The position numbers and the translations under genes were made by a program. Shown here one piece after another: positions 1 to 5,697 of a stretch of 6,659 bases of DNA. The notes beneath the pieces were generated by a model that saw nothing but the letters and a program-made list of their open reading frames with translations, was not told the origin of the DNA and searched no databases. The stretch covers positions 1 through 6,659 of the forward strand of contig JAGWUK010000165.1 of the NCBI GenBank assembly GCA_028868455.1, read 5' to 3'. This DNA comes from Burkholderiales bacterium. GTDB taxonomy: Bacteria > Pseudomonadota > Gammaproteobacteria > Burkholderiales > Burkholderiaceae_D. Position 1 is the first letter of the stretch. Each line of letters begins with the position of its first letter.

Positions 1-427
1 CCATGTATTTGGCGATCGCATAGTCTTCGCAATCACCGCCCCACGACGCGACAAATTCCACCGGCGTAGCCCAATAATCCGGCACGCCCCAGTGTTCCTG
101 ATCGCTGAAATACGGTACATGGTTGTAGTAGTCATTCACGCCGCGCAAAGTCGGCATGACGGACCGCACATCGCTGGCGGTTTTAAAGCGGGCGCGTGCA
201 TCGTGACCCGCCGCTGCCTGTATCTGGCGCATGGTCGCCTGCATTTGTTGCAGACGCGCCGGTGCTGCCGCGCCGAAGCGCTGACTTGCGTAGGCCAGCA
301 GATGGCCCGACCAGTTCTCCAGTGCCGCCCGCGCCAGCGGGGTTGCCAGCGCCAGCAGCAAAGTCAGCGGCACAGCGAGGCGCAGCCAGCAAGGCGGGGC
401 AGTGTGTTTTGCTTCGGCACTTCGCAT
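1..427 (-). CDS. lapG: LapG-like periplasmic transglutaminase-like cysteine proteinase, N-terminal part (runs off the left edge)
   Basis: Reading the minus strand from ATG at 427 gives 142 codons open to the window edge. Residues 1-34 look like a Sec signal peptide: a positive stretch, a hydrophobic core around residues 17-31 (LAVPLTLLLALATPL) and an ARA cleavage site at 32-34. Further on come DYWATPVEF and GGDCEDYAIAKY, the hallmark of the bacterial transglutaminase-like cysteine proteinase family (BTLCP, DUF920). Cys133 aligns with the catalytic Cys of LapG, and the flanking Asp132 and Glu134 correspond to the residues reported to bind calcium. The catalytic His and Asp lie beyond the edge. 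Known LapG cleaves the N-terminus of the large surface adhesin LapA when the inner-membrane c-di-GMP receptor LapD releases it, so biofilm cells detach. LapD and LapA are not in the window. No clear Shine-Dalgarno precedes the ATG, and there is no other ATG, GTG or TTG in frame nearby. The gene lies 84 bp downstream of the YigZ-type gene on the same strand and may be co-transcribed. Confidence 0.88.
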   Translation of the reverse strand, partial: MRSAEAKHTAPPCWLRLAVPLTLLLALATPLARAALENWSGHLLAYASQRFGAAAPARLQQMQATMRQIQAAAGHDARARFKTASDVRSVMPTLRGVNDYYNHVPYFSDQEHWGVPDYWATPVEFVASWGGDCEDYAIAKYM

Positions 428-511
428 AGCGGACGTGGTGGTCGAAATGAGTGAGAAGGAGGCGTAGCGCCTAGTGTAGCTGTTTCCTGATGGAAAGCGT
501 ACTGTCCGCCT

Positions 512-1093
512 TTATTTGGCGAAGCGGACTTGACCCTTCAATAATTGCGTCAGCTCAGCCATGAAATCGGTCGCCAGCTTGTCTTTGATGCGTACCGTGA
601 TTTGCGCGTCATCGGTGTACTGTACGTCGCTGACGCTGGCATCGAATTTTTCGCACAGACGGCGCACCTGGGATTCGTCGGCAAAGGCGGTGCTGAGTTG
701 CACATCTTTGAATGACTCCACCGCAATTAACGTCGCTGTCTTAAAAGTCTCTGAAATTGCCTGACTGTAAGCGCGTGTCAGCCCGCCCGCACCGAGTTTG
801 GTGCCGCCCCAGTAGCGCACCACCACCGCCAGCACATTCGTGACGTCTTTATGCACCAGCACGTTATACATCGGTTTGGCGGCGGTGCCGGACGGCTCGC
901 CATCGTCATCCATGCCGGAATCACCTTCGCAGATCAGCACCCAGCAGACATGCACAGCGCCCGGGTGTTCGGCGCGGATGGCCGCCAGCTTGCTGCGTGC
1001 TTCGGCGCGACTGTGCAGTGGATACAGTTGCCCGAGAAAGCGGCTTTTCTTGATTTCGATTTCCGCAAAAGCGGGGGCGGTTAATTGATGCAT
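512..1093 (-). CDS. yigZ: YigZ/IMPACT-family protein (UPF0029 plus DUF1949)
   Basis: The 193-residue product resembles E. coli YigZ (about 204 residues) throughout. The N-terminal UPF0029 domain has EIKKSRF (13-19), DDGEPSGTAAKPM (63-75) and the signature VVVRYWGGTKLGAGGLTRAY (90-109). The C-terminal third, about 136-190, fits the ferredoxin-like DUF1949 domain. The family is related to eukaryotic IMPACT/Yih1, which binds Gcn1 and restrains the kinase Gcn2. The bacterial role is not settled; binding to nucleic acid or the ribosome has been suggested from structure. I start at ATG 1093, where similarity begins. A TTG at 1123 would add ten residues (MSLFLPSTNL), but neither start has a convincing Shine-Dalgarno. 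The gene is divergent from deoC across 285 bp, with lapG following on the same strand. No functional link to either neighbour is evident. Confidence 0.92.
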   Translation of the reverse strand: MHQLTAPAFAEIEIKKSRFLGQLYPLHSRAEARSKLAAIRAEHPGAVHVCWVLICEGDSGMDDDGEPSGTAAKPMYNVLVHKDVTNVLAVVVRYWGGTKLGAGGLTRAYSQAISETFKTATLIAVESFKDVQLSTAFADESQVRRLCEKFDASVSDVQYTDDAQITVRIKDKLATDFMAELTQLLKGQVRFAK

Positions 1094-1173
1094 GAGGTTT
1101 GTGGAAGGAAGAAACAACGACAAAGCCGGTATTTTGCTAAATTATGCGGCGCAGGTATACCTAAACCTTGTCA

Positions 1174-1200
1174 TGCCGAAGTCGGTACTTACCTTCGGCA
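1174..1200. repeat. 8-bp inverted repeat in the yigZ-deoC divergent region
   Basis: TGCCGAAG at 1174-1181 is matched perfectly by CTTCGGCA at 1193-1200, separated by 11 nt. As RNA it would form a stable GC-containing hairpin on either strand. No T-run follows on the plus strand, so it is not a canonical terminator. It lies within the yigZ leader on the minus strand and about 47 bp upstream of the predicted deoC -35 box. It could be a protein-binding site or a leader hairpin; the sequence does not decide. Confidence 0.4.
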
Positions 1201-1215
1201 GTGGCCTTGTTGGCA

Positions 1216-1227
1216 TGATGTACATCA
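1216..1227. promoter_or_regulatory. Perfect 12-bp palindrome, candidate operator or activator site upstream of deoC
   Basis: TGATGTACATCA is its own reverse complement. It sits 19 bp upstream of the best -35 box for the deo operon, which suits an activator or a looping repressor better than simple promoter occlusion. It does not match the E. coli DeoR operator (TGTTAGAATTCTAACA) or the CRP half-sites as I know them. By chance one or two perfect 12-bp palindromes are expected in a window this long, so location is the main support. Confidence 0.3.
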
Positions 1228-1246
1228 AGCAGACGGGTATTTCCTT

Positions 1247-1276
1247 TTGACACGGTAATATGGAAATCACGACAAT
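1247..1276 (+). promoter_or_regulatory. Sigma70-like promoter for deoCAD
   Basis: A perfect -35 hexamer TTGACA (1247-1252) is followed after 18 bp by GACAAT (1271-1276), which matches four of six positions of TATAAT. Transcription would begin near 1283, giving a 5' leader of roughly 95 nt before the deoC ATG at 1379. It is the only plus-strand promoter-like pair I found in the divergent region with a perfect -35 and acceptable spacing. Confidence 0.5.
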
Positions 1277-1366
1277 CATGGATTGACCAGATTGGCGCAA
1301 ATGTATTCGCTGCCTTAGCGGTACCCGATGGCGTCAGTGCTGAAAAATTTCACATTGTCCTTACAC

Positions 1367-1370
1367 GGAG
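1367..1370 (+). promoter_or_regulatory. Shine-Dalgarno GGAG that fixes the deoC start
   Basis: GGAG lies 8 nt before ATG 1379. An in-frame ATG at 1328 would add 17 residues (beginning MASVLKNF) but has no comparable ribosome-binding site, and E. coli DeoC has no counterpart to that extension. The start at 1379 is therefore preferred. Confidence 0.75.
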
Positions 1371-1378
1371 AAACCACC

Positions 1379-2161
1379 ATGTCGTCCGCTGCGCAAACTT
1401 CGCTGGCACTGGCCGCCAGACGCGCCTTGTCCCTGATTGATCTGACGACCTTGAACGAAGACGATACCACGCACAAAGTGATCGCCCTTTGCCATCAGGC
1501 CAAGACTAGCGCTGGCAATGTCGCCGCCATGTGCGTGTATCCGCGTTTTGTGCCGGTGGCGCGGCTGGTATTGCGCGAACAGGGCACGCCCGAAGTGCGG
1601 GTGGCGACTGTTACCAATTTTCCCGGTGGCGACAGCGGCCTGGAAATCGCCAGCGCCGAAACCCGTGCGGCGATTGCCTACGGTGCCGATGAAGTCGATG
1701 TCGTGTTTCCGTATCGTGCGCTGATGGCTGGCGACGCGCAGGCCGGGCGCGAGCTGGTCAGCACTTGTAAGCAGATTTGCGGCGACAAAGTGCTGAAAGT
1801 CATCATCGAAAGCGGTGAACTGAAATCGCCGCAACTGATACGCGAAGCCAGTCTGATTGCAATTGCCGCTGGTGCCGATTTCATTAAAACCTCCACCGGC
1901 AAAGTCGCCGTCAATGCCACGCTGGAAGCGGCAGAAATCATGCTCAAAGCGATACTGGAAAGCGGCAAGCCTTGCGGATTCAAGGCAGCAGGCGGCGTGC
2001 GTACGACACAGGAGGCCGCCGCTTATCTGGATCTGGCGGATCGCCTGATGGGTGCTGACTGGGTCAACTCTGAACATTTCCGCTTCGGTGCTTCCAGCCT
2101 GCTGGACAATCTGTTGCAGACCATCGCTGGTCAGCACAGCAGCGTCGCCACGGGATATTGA
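1379..2161 (+). CDS. deoC: Deoxyribose-phosphate aldolase
   Basis: The 260-residue protein matches E. coli DeoC (259 residues) along its full length. It is a cytosolic class I aldolase with a TIM-barrel fold that cleaves 2-deoxy-D-ribose-5-phosphate to acetaldehyde and glyceraldehyde-3-phosphate, the last step of deoxynucleoside catabolism. The Schiff-base lysine is Lys170 in [14 protein letters not shown] (E. coli Lys167). Asp107 in [11 protein letters not shown] corresponds to Asp102 and Lys202 in [10 protein letters not shown] to Lys201, so the catalytic set is complete. That last motif has Ala where E. coli has Pro (GFKPAGGVRT). The C-terminus ends in Tyr260, like the E. coli enzyme, whose terminal Tyr is known to assist catalysis. 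It is the first gene of the operon, with GGAG 8 nt before the ATG. The stop codon lies 2 nt before the deoA ATG, pointing to translational coupling. Confidence 0.97.
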   Translation: MSSAAQTSLALAARRALSLIDLTTLNEDDTTHKVIALCHQAKTSAGNVAAMCVYPRFVPVARLVLREQGTPEVRVATVTNFPGGDSGLEIASAETRAAIAYGADEVDVVFPYRALMAGDAQAGRELVSTCKQICGDKVLKVIIESGELKSPQLIREASLIAIAAGADFIKTSTGKVAVNATLEAAEIMLKAILESGKPCGFKAAGGVRTTQEAAAYLDLADRLMGADWVNSEHFRFGASSLLDNLLQTIAGQHSSVATGY

Positions 2162-2163
2162 GC

Positions 2164-3510
2164 ATGCAGCTGCCGCAGGAACTGATTCGTAAAAAACGCC
2201 AGGGTCTGTCCTTGTCCGTCGAAGACATTGCCGAATTTGTGCGAGGTATCAGCGATGGCTGCTGGTCCGATGCGCAGCTGGCCGCGTTTGCCATGGCGAC
2301 CTGTTTTCAGGGAATGAATGAGGCCGAGTGCGTTGCACTGACGCTGGCCATGCGCGATTCCGGCACCGTATTGCGCTGGGACGACCTGGATCTGCCGGGG
2401 CCGGTGATGGATAAACATTCGACTGGCGGCGTTGGCGATCTGGTGTCGCTGGTGCTGGCGCCGATGATCGTCGCCTGCGGTGGCGTGGTGCCCATGATCA
2501 GCGGGCGCGGCCTTGGTCACACCGGCGGTACGCAAGATAAGCTGGATGCGATTCCCGGTTATTGCAGTACGCCGGGGCTGGCGCAGTTCCGCCGCGTCGT
2601 GCAGGAATGTGGCATGGCGATTATCGGCCAGACCGCCGATCTGGCGCCCGCCGACAAGCGCCTGTACGCGATCCGCGATCAGACTGCCACTGTTGATGCT
2701 GTCGCATTGATTACCGCGTCTATCCTTTCCAAAAAACTCGCTGCCGGGGTATCCGTGCTGGTCATGGATATCAAGACAGGCAACGGCGCCGTCACGCCAG
2801 ACATCAGCGCTGCGCGCGAGCTGGCTTACAGCATCGTCAATACCGCCAGCGGTGCGGGTCTGGCCTGCTCTGCGCTGATGACCGATATGAGCCAGCCACT
2901 CGCCCCCAGTGCTGGTAACGCCACCGAACTGCGCGACGCGATGCGCTATCTGCGCGGTGAACATTGTCCGGCGCGACTGCACCAGACCGTGCTGGCGCTG
3001 GGCGCAGAAATGCTGATGCTCGGCCAACTTGCCGACACGCCGCTGGAGGCGCAGGTGCGTCTGGCGGATGCGCTGCATTCCGGTCAGGCAGCACAAATTT
3101 TTGGGCGCATGTGCAGCGCCTTGGGCGGCCCGACGGATTTTGTTGAGCGTTACGATCACTATCTGCCGCAAGCTCGCTTGATTGCACCGGTCTTTGCCAC
3201 CGCAGAGCAAGGTGAGGCGCGCTATATCAGCCATATCGATACGCGCGCCCTCGGTCTGTGCGTCGTCCGCCTGAGCAGCAGGCCACAAGCCGGCACGGCA
3301 CCGGATGCCAGCGTTGGTCTGAGCCAGATTGCCGAACTGGGGCAAGCCTTGCCGGCAGATCAGCCGCTGGCCTATGTCCACGCGAATGACGCGGCGGCAC
3401 TGGAACAGGCAAAGCTTGATGTTTGTGCGGCGTTCGACTTTTCGGCGTCACCCCCCGCCAGAATTAACCAGCTTGGCCAGTGCTACCGCGCACACGACAC
3501 AGCGCATTGA
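2164..3510 (+). CDS. deoA: Thymidine phosphorylase
   Basis: The 448-residue protein belongs to the thymidine/pyrimidine nucleoside phosphorylase family (E. coli DeoA has 440 residues). It converts thymidine or deoxyuridine plus phosphate to the base and 2-deoxyribose-1-phosphate. Key residues fall at the E. coli positions: His85 in DKHSTGGVGD, Arg171 in YAIRDQT, Ser186 and Lys190 in ITASILSKK, and the phosphate-site residues Lys84, Ser86, Ser95, Ser113 and Thr123. The family signature at 113-128 reads SGRGLGHTGGTQDKLD, with Asp128 where the signature has Glu. ATG 2164 is chosen because it makes active-site numbering identical to E. coli and has GGGA about 8 nt upstream. A TTG at 2158, overlapping the end of deoC, would add only two residues. 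The C-terminal extension of about eight residues after the last domain is unremarkable. Confidence 0.96.
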   Translation: MQLPQELIRKKRQGLSLSVEDIAEFVRGISDGCWSDAQLAAFAMATCFQGMNEAECVALTLAMRDSGTVLRWDDLDLPGPVMDKHSTGGVGDLVSLVLAPMIVACGGVVPMISGRGLGHTGGTQDKLDAIPGYCSTPGLAQFRRVVQECGMAIIGQTADLAPADKRLYAIRDQTATVDAVALITASILSKKLAAGVSVLVMDIKTGNGAVTPDISAARELAYSIVNTASGAGLACSALMTDMSQPLAPSAGNATELRDAMRYLRGEHCPARLHQTVLALGAEMLMLGQLADTPLEAQVRLADALHSGQAAQIFGRMCSALGGPTDFVERYDHYLPQARLIAPVFATAEQGEARYISHIDTRALGLCVVRLSSRPQAGTAPDASVGLSQIAELGQALPADQPLAYVHANDAAALEQAKLDVCAAFDFSASPPARINQLGQCYRAHDTAH

Positions 3511-3536
3511 GACAAGTAAATACAAGCAGACAAGTA
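3511..3536 (+). repeat. Short direct repeat in the deoA-deoD spacer
   Basis: The 30-nt gap between the deoA stop and the deoD ATG contains GACAAGTA twice (3511-3518 and 3529-3536), 10 nt apart. The gap is purine- and A-rich and has no GGAG-like Shine-Dalgarno, so deoD translation may depend on reinitiation after deoA or on an unstructured leader. The repeats may equally be a small duplication without function. Confidence 0.45.
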
Positions 3537-3540
3537 CATC

Positions 3541-4254
3541 ATGACTACACCCCATATTGGCGCTGCCGCCGGTGATTTTGCCGACATTGTTCTCATGCCC
3601 GGCGACCCGCTGCGCGCGCAGATGATTGCCGAAACCTGGCTCAGCGATGCCCGGCTCGTGACCTCGGTCAGAAATATGTATGGCTATACCGGCGACTATT
3701 GCGGTCGTCGGCTCTCCGTCATGGCGCACGGCATGGGTATTCCATCGGCCAGCATCTACGCCACGGAGCTGCTACGCGAATACGGTGTTACCACCTTGAT
3801 ACGGGTCGGCTCCTGCGGTGCGCTGGCACCTGACATCGCCCTGCGCGACATCATCGTCGCCCAGGGCGCCTGCACCGACAGCAAAGTCAACCGCATGCGC
3901 TTTATGGATCATGATTTTGCTGCCATCGCCGACTTCGGCCTGCTGTCCGCCAGCGTCGCCACCGCGCAGCGCCTGCAAAAGCCGGTGCGCGTCGGCAATG
4001 TGTTTTCCGCCGACCTGTTTTATTCAGCCCAGCCGCAGATGTTTGATGTCATGCAAAAAATGCAGGTGCTGGCCGTCGAGATGGAAATCGCCGGACTGTA
4101 CGGCCTCGCCGCCGAACACGGCGCCCGTGCCCTCGGCATCCTGACCGTCGCAGATCACATCCGCAACGGCACATCGCTGTCTGCCGAACAGCGCCAGAGC
4201 AGTTTCAACGACATGGTGGAAATCGCTTTGGAAACGGCACTGGATTTGCCATAA
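3541..4254 (+). CDS. deoD: Purine nucleoside phosphorylase, DeoD type
   Basis: The 237-residue product matches hexameric bacterial purine nucleoside phosphorylase (E. coli DeoD, 239 residues) from end to end, starting MTTPHIGA against E. coli MATPHINA, which fixes the ATG. It splits purine (deoxy)nucleosides with phosphate into base plus (deoxy)ribose-1-phosphate in the cytosol. Counting Met, His5 and Arg44 (contributed across the dimer), Gly21, Arg25, Arg88 and Ser91 form the phosphate and ribose sites; Glu182 in VEMEIAG binds ribose; Asp205 and Arg218 are the catalytic pair (E. coli Asp204 and Arg217). The motif before Asp205 is TVADHIR rather than TVSDHIR. It is the third gene of the operon, 30 nt after deoA, and has no recognisable Shine-Dalgarno. 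deoB, which often belongs to this pathway cluster, is not here. Confidence 0.97.
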   Translation: MTTPHIGAAAGDFADIVLMPGDPLRAQMIAETWLSDARLVTSVRNMYGYTGDYCGRRLSVMAHGMGIPSASIYATELLREYGVTTLIRVGSCGALAPDIALRDIIVAQGACTDSKVNRMRFMDHDFAAIADFGLLSASVATAQRLQKPVRVGNVFSADLFYSAQPQMFDVMQKMQVLAVEMEIAGLYGLAAEHGARALGILTVADHIRNGTSLSAEQRQSSFNDMVEIALETALDLP

Positions 4255-4298
4255 GCGACGCCGGTCTATTGTCATAGAGGTCTCAGTTCAAACGCATT

Positions 4299-4336
4299 TG
4301 CGCCGGGCTTGCCGTGCGCAGCGCCTGCAATTTTTT
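4299..4336 (+). terminator. Probable terminator of the deoCAD operon
   Basis: About 45 nt after deoD, TGCGCCGG (4299-4306) pairs with CCG-t-GCGCA (4312-4320, one bulged T) around the loop GCTTG, forming a strong GC hairpin. It overlaps the end of a second small stem, GCAG-cgc-CTGC (4318-4328), which is followed after AA by six Ts at 4331-4336. The position and T-run suit Rho-independent termination, but the stem next to the T-run is only 4 bp, so efficiency is uncertain. Confidence 0.45.
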
Positions 4337-4390
4337 GTCTTCGTCCAAATGGCGCGCTGCCGGACGAAGGCATGCGTCCATAAAAAATTG
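4328..4390. repeat. Nested inverted repeat with competing stems
   Basis: CAATTTTTT (4328-4336) is the perfect complement of AAAAAATTG (4382-4390). Inside it, CTTCGTCC (4339-4346) pairs perfectly with GGACGAAG (4362-4369), with a further GGC/GCC pairing in its loop. GGACG (4362-4366) can instead pair with CGTCC at 4375-4379, so two inner hairpins exclude each other. The outer stem also sequesters the T-run of the terminator candidate. It could be an attenuator, a small RNA or a decayed element; no gene is recognisable. Confidence 0.4.
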
Positions 4391-4470
4391 ACGCTTATTC
4401 AATGTCATTGCGACATGACTGATCGCGCACAATAGCCTGATTCGACAGGCCACCAGCTTTTTTTCTGTCG

Positions 4471-4497
4471 GCAGCTTTGCGAAAGTGCGGGCTTTTT
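4471..4497 (+). terminator. Weak terminator-like hairpin upstream of the DUF535 gene
   Basis: GCA-g-CTTT (4471-4478) pairs with AAAGTGC (4482-4488 region) around the triloop GCG, with one bulged G. GGGC and five Ts (4493-4497) follow. The stem is short and AT-rich near the loop and the T-run begins several nucleotides late, so this may only be chance structure. Confidence 0.22.
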
Positions 4498-4644
4498 AAA
4501 ACATAAAAAAGTCAGCAATGCGCTTCAAAGTACATCATCCTGGCCTTACACCATTGATCTCCAATTTCATCATGAATCGCTCAAAAAATAGGCAGGCGCC
4601 AGAGTGAAAAAAGATACAAATCAAGGATAAATTAGCTTGATACA

Positions 4645-5661
4645 TTGAGTTACAATCCTGGACATTACGAAACAAATGGTGCAGCTGTGGATATTTCGAA
4701 TCAGAAAGTAATTTGGCATATCGATCACGTTATCGACAACCATGCGGAGAAAAACGCATCCCGGGTATCGGATTTTTTGCAATTTTTTTTGTGGGCGTTT
4801 CGCACGCGTTTTGCCGATCAAGGCATCAGCGTCAAGGCCAGACTACTTTTTTTGCTGCGTACCTGTCTGCATCCGCGTCTCAGTCTTCACTGGTACGCCT
4901 TTTTGTATCACGGGTATTTGCGTAAAGCTGTGCAGGCAAATGGGTTTTTACTGGACGCGATTCATCGCCCATTTTTTGATCACCAGCTTCCGTTGCCAAG
5001 GCGACTTGGTTTGCTGAAAAATCATTTCCATCTTTGTCAGGTATTTTTCGGCAAAGTTCTTGCGCGCGAAATACTGGCGGGAAAAGCGCATGAGATCGCT
5101 AAGTTTAAAGGAAAAAACGGCGAGCAATTTCATTTGGCCTTGTTCTGGGGATGCACGTACAAAAGAGAAGGTGGCCTGACTTTGGGTCTGTTTTTAGACG
5201 GCGCTATTTTGCAATGCCTGACTTTTTCTTTTGATCGTTACAAAAATGACGTCGCCATTAAAGTCGGCGGCATTCAGGCGAGTAATCACCATTCGCAAGA
5301 ATCGATACGGGTTGCGACCAAAGCTTTGCACGGCATCCAGCCGCGTTTATTGCTGATAGACGCGTTGCGAAGCCTGGCTGCCGGTGTCGGTTGCACTTCC
5401 ATAGAATGCGTTGCCAAACGAAATCATATCTATCAGGCATGGCGCTATAAATTCAGTAAAAACATCCGGGCCGAATACGATCAGCTATGGCTGGCAGCCG
5501 GCGGCACACCACACGCCAATGGCAATTTCATATTGCCGCTTTTCGTCGCCGATAAGCCGGTGTCGTCCAGACCCGCGAATAAACGCAGTGAGTATCGTGC
5601 CAGAGAAGGCATCACGCATGCCATGCGCAGCGACATTACTGTCGGTTTGCAAACGAAGTAA
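4645..5661 (+). CDS. VirK/YbjX family protein (DUF535)
   Basis: The open frame of 338 codons has the features I associate with DUF535: KVGGIQA (206-212), an S-x-E-x-I-R-x-ATKALHGIQPR block (217-234) followed by LLLIDALRSLA, then RNHIYQAWRYKF, an AEYDQLW-LAAGG segment, and a basic PANKRSEYRAREG segment near the C-terminus. Relatives include Shigella VirK and Salmonella/E. coli YbjX, linked to virulence or envelope stress; the biochemical activity is unknown. No signal peptide or obvious membrane segment is visible. The start is unclear. An in-frame TAG at 4633 limits extension, TTG 4645 is the first possible start, GTG 4687 is the next, and there is no ATG in the N-terminal half. The AAGGA at 4623-4627 is too far from TTG 4645. 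Base composition, especially the first 250 bp, is visibly more AT-rich than in the deo genes, with T6 and T8 runs at 4773-4790. This fits separate acquisition but does not prove it. Confidence 0.8.
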   Translation: MSYNPGHYETNGAAVDISNQKVIWHIDHVIDNHAEKNASRVSDFLQFFLWAFRTRFADQGISVKARLLFLLRTCLHPRLSLHWYAFLYHGYLRKAVQANGFLLDAIHRPFFDHQLPLPRRLGLLKNHFHLCQVFFGKVLAREILAGKAHEIAKFKGKNGEQFHLALFWGCTYKREGGLTLGLFLDGAILQCLTFSFDRYKNDVAIKVGGIQASNHHSQESIRVATKALHGIQPRLLLIDALRSLAAGVGCTSIECVAKRNHIYQAWRYKFSKNIRAEYDQLWLAAGGTPHANGNFILPLFVADKPVSSRPANKRSEYRAREGITHAMRSDITVGLQTK

Positions 5662-5662
5662 T

Positions 5663-5697
5663 CCTGGCACTGCGCATGTTCAATCTTTAGCGCCAGG
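5663..5697. repeat. Inverted repeat at the junction of two convergent genes
   Basis: CCTGGC (5663-5668) is complementary to GCCAGG (5692-5697), and CT/AG pairs extend the stem inward past one mismatch, leaving a 17-nt loop. It begins just after the DUF535 stop and covers the last codons of the opposing membrane-protein gene, whose stops are 18 bp apart. It could act as a two-way transcription brake, but there is no T-run on either strand. Confidence 0.25.

Larger units (their letters stand above)
4255..4644. other. Gene-free 390-bp region rich in hairpins
   Basis: No protein gene of convincing length or similarity lies here on either strand. The base composition becomes AT-richer from about 4380 onward. 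The stretch holds a terminator candidate (4299-4336), a nested inverted repeat (4328-4390), small stems such as GTCAT/ATGAC (4404-4419) and CGACAG/CTGTCG (4443-4470), and a second hairpin with a T-run (4471-4497). A TTGACG at 4388-4393 resembles a -35 box but has no good -10 at 16-18 bp. The promoter of the downstream DUF535 gene must lie here, but I cannot place it. Confidence 0.6.

Noticed and set aside
92..454. Plus-strand frame of 120 codons over the lapG region
   Set aside because: The minus strand encodes a signal peptide and the conserved GGDCEDYAIAKY motif here; the plus-strand frame has no similarity.
456..513. Perfect AAGGAGG on the plus strand (456-462), the AGGCG/CGCCT hairpin (460-472), and a 24-codon frame from ATG 490
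   Set aside because: The motif is too far (27 nt) from the ATG, and the tiny peptide MESVLSAFIWRSG runs into yigZ antisense. Coincidence is more likely than a gene.
1153..1162. 10-bp palindrome AGGTATACCT
   Set aside because: Several palindromes of this length are expected by chance in the window, and it is not positioned near a convincing promoter element.
1361..2137. Minus-strand frame of 258 codons opposite deoC
   Set aside because: It is the antisense shadow of deoC, which has a complete aldolase active site.
2131..3381. Minus-strand frame of 416 codons opposite deoA
   Set aside because: deoA on the plus strand is certain from its catalytic motifs. The antisense frame is rich in Arg, Gln and His, typical of the reverse of a GC-rich gene.
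4270..4300. GTTCAAA stretch resembling a tRNA T-loop
   Set aside because: No acceptor, D or anticodon stem can be assembled around it.
4572..4630. Two tiny overlapping frames before the DUF535 gene: MNRSKNRQAPE (4572-4607) and VKKDTNQG from GTG 4604 (stop 4628-4630)
   Set aside because: Very short, with no good ribosome-binding site and in different frames from each other and from the DUF535 gene. A leader peptide cannot be supported from sequence alone.
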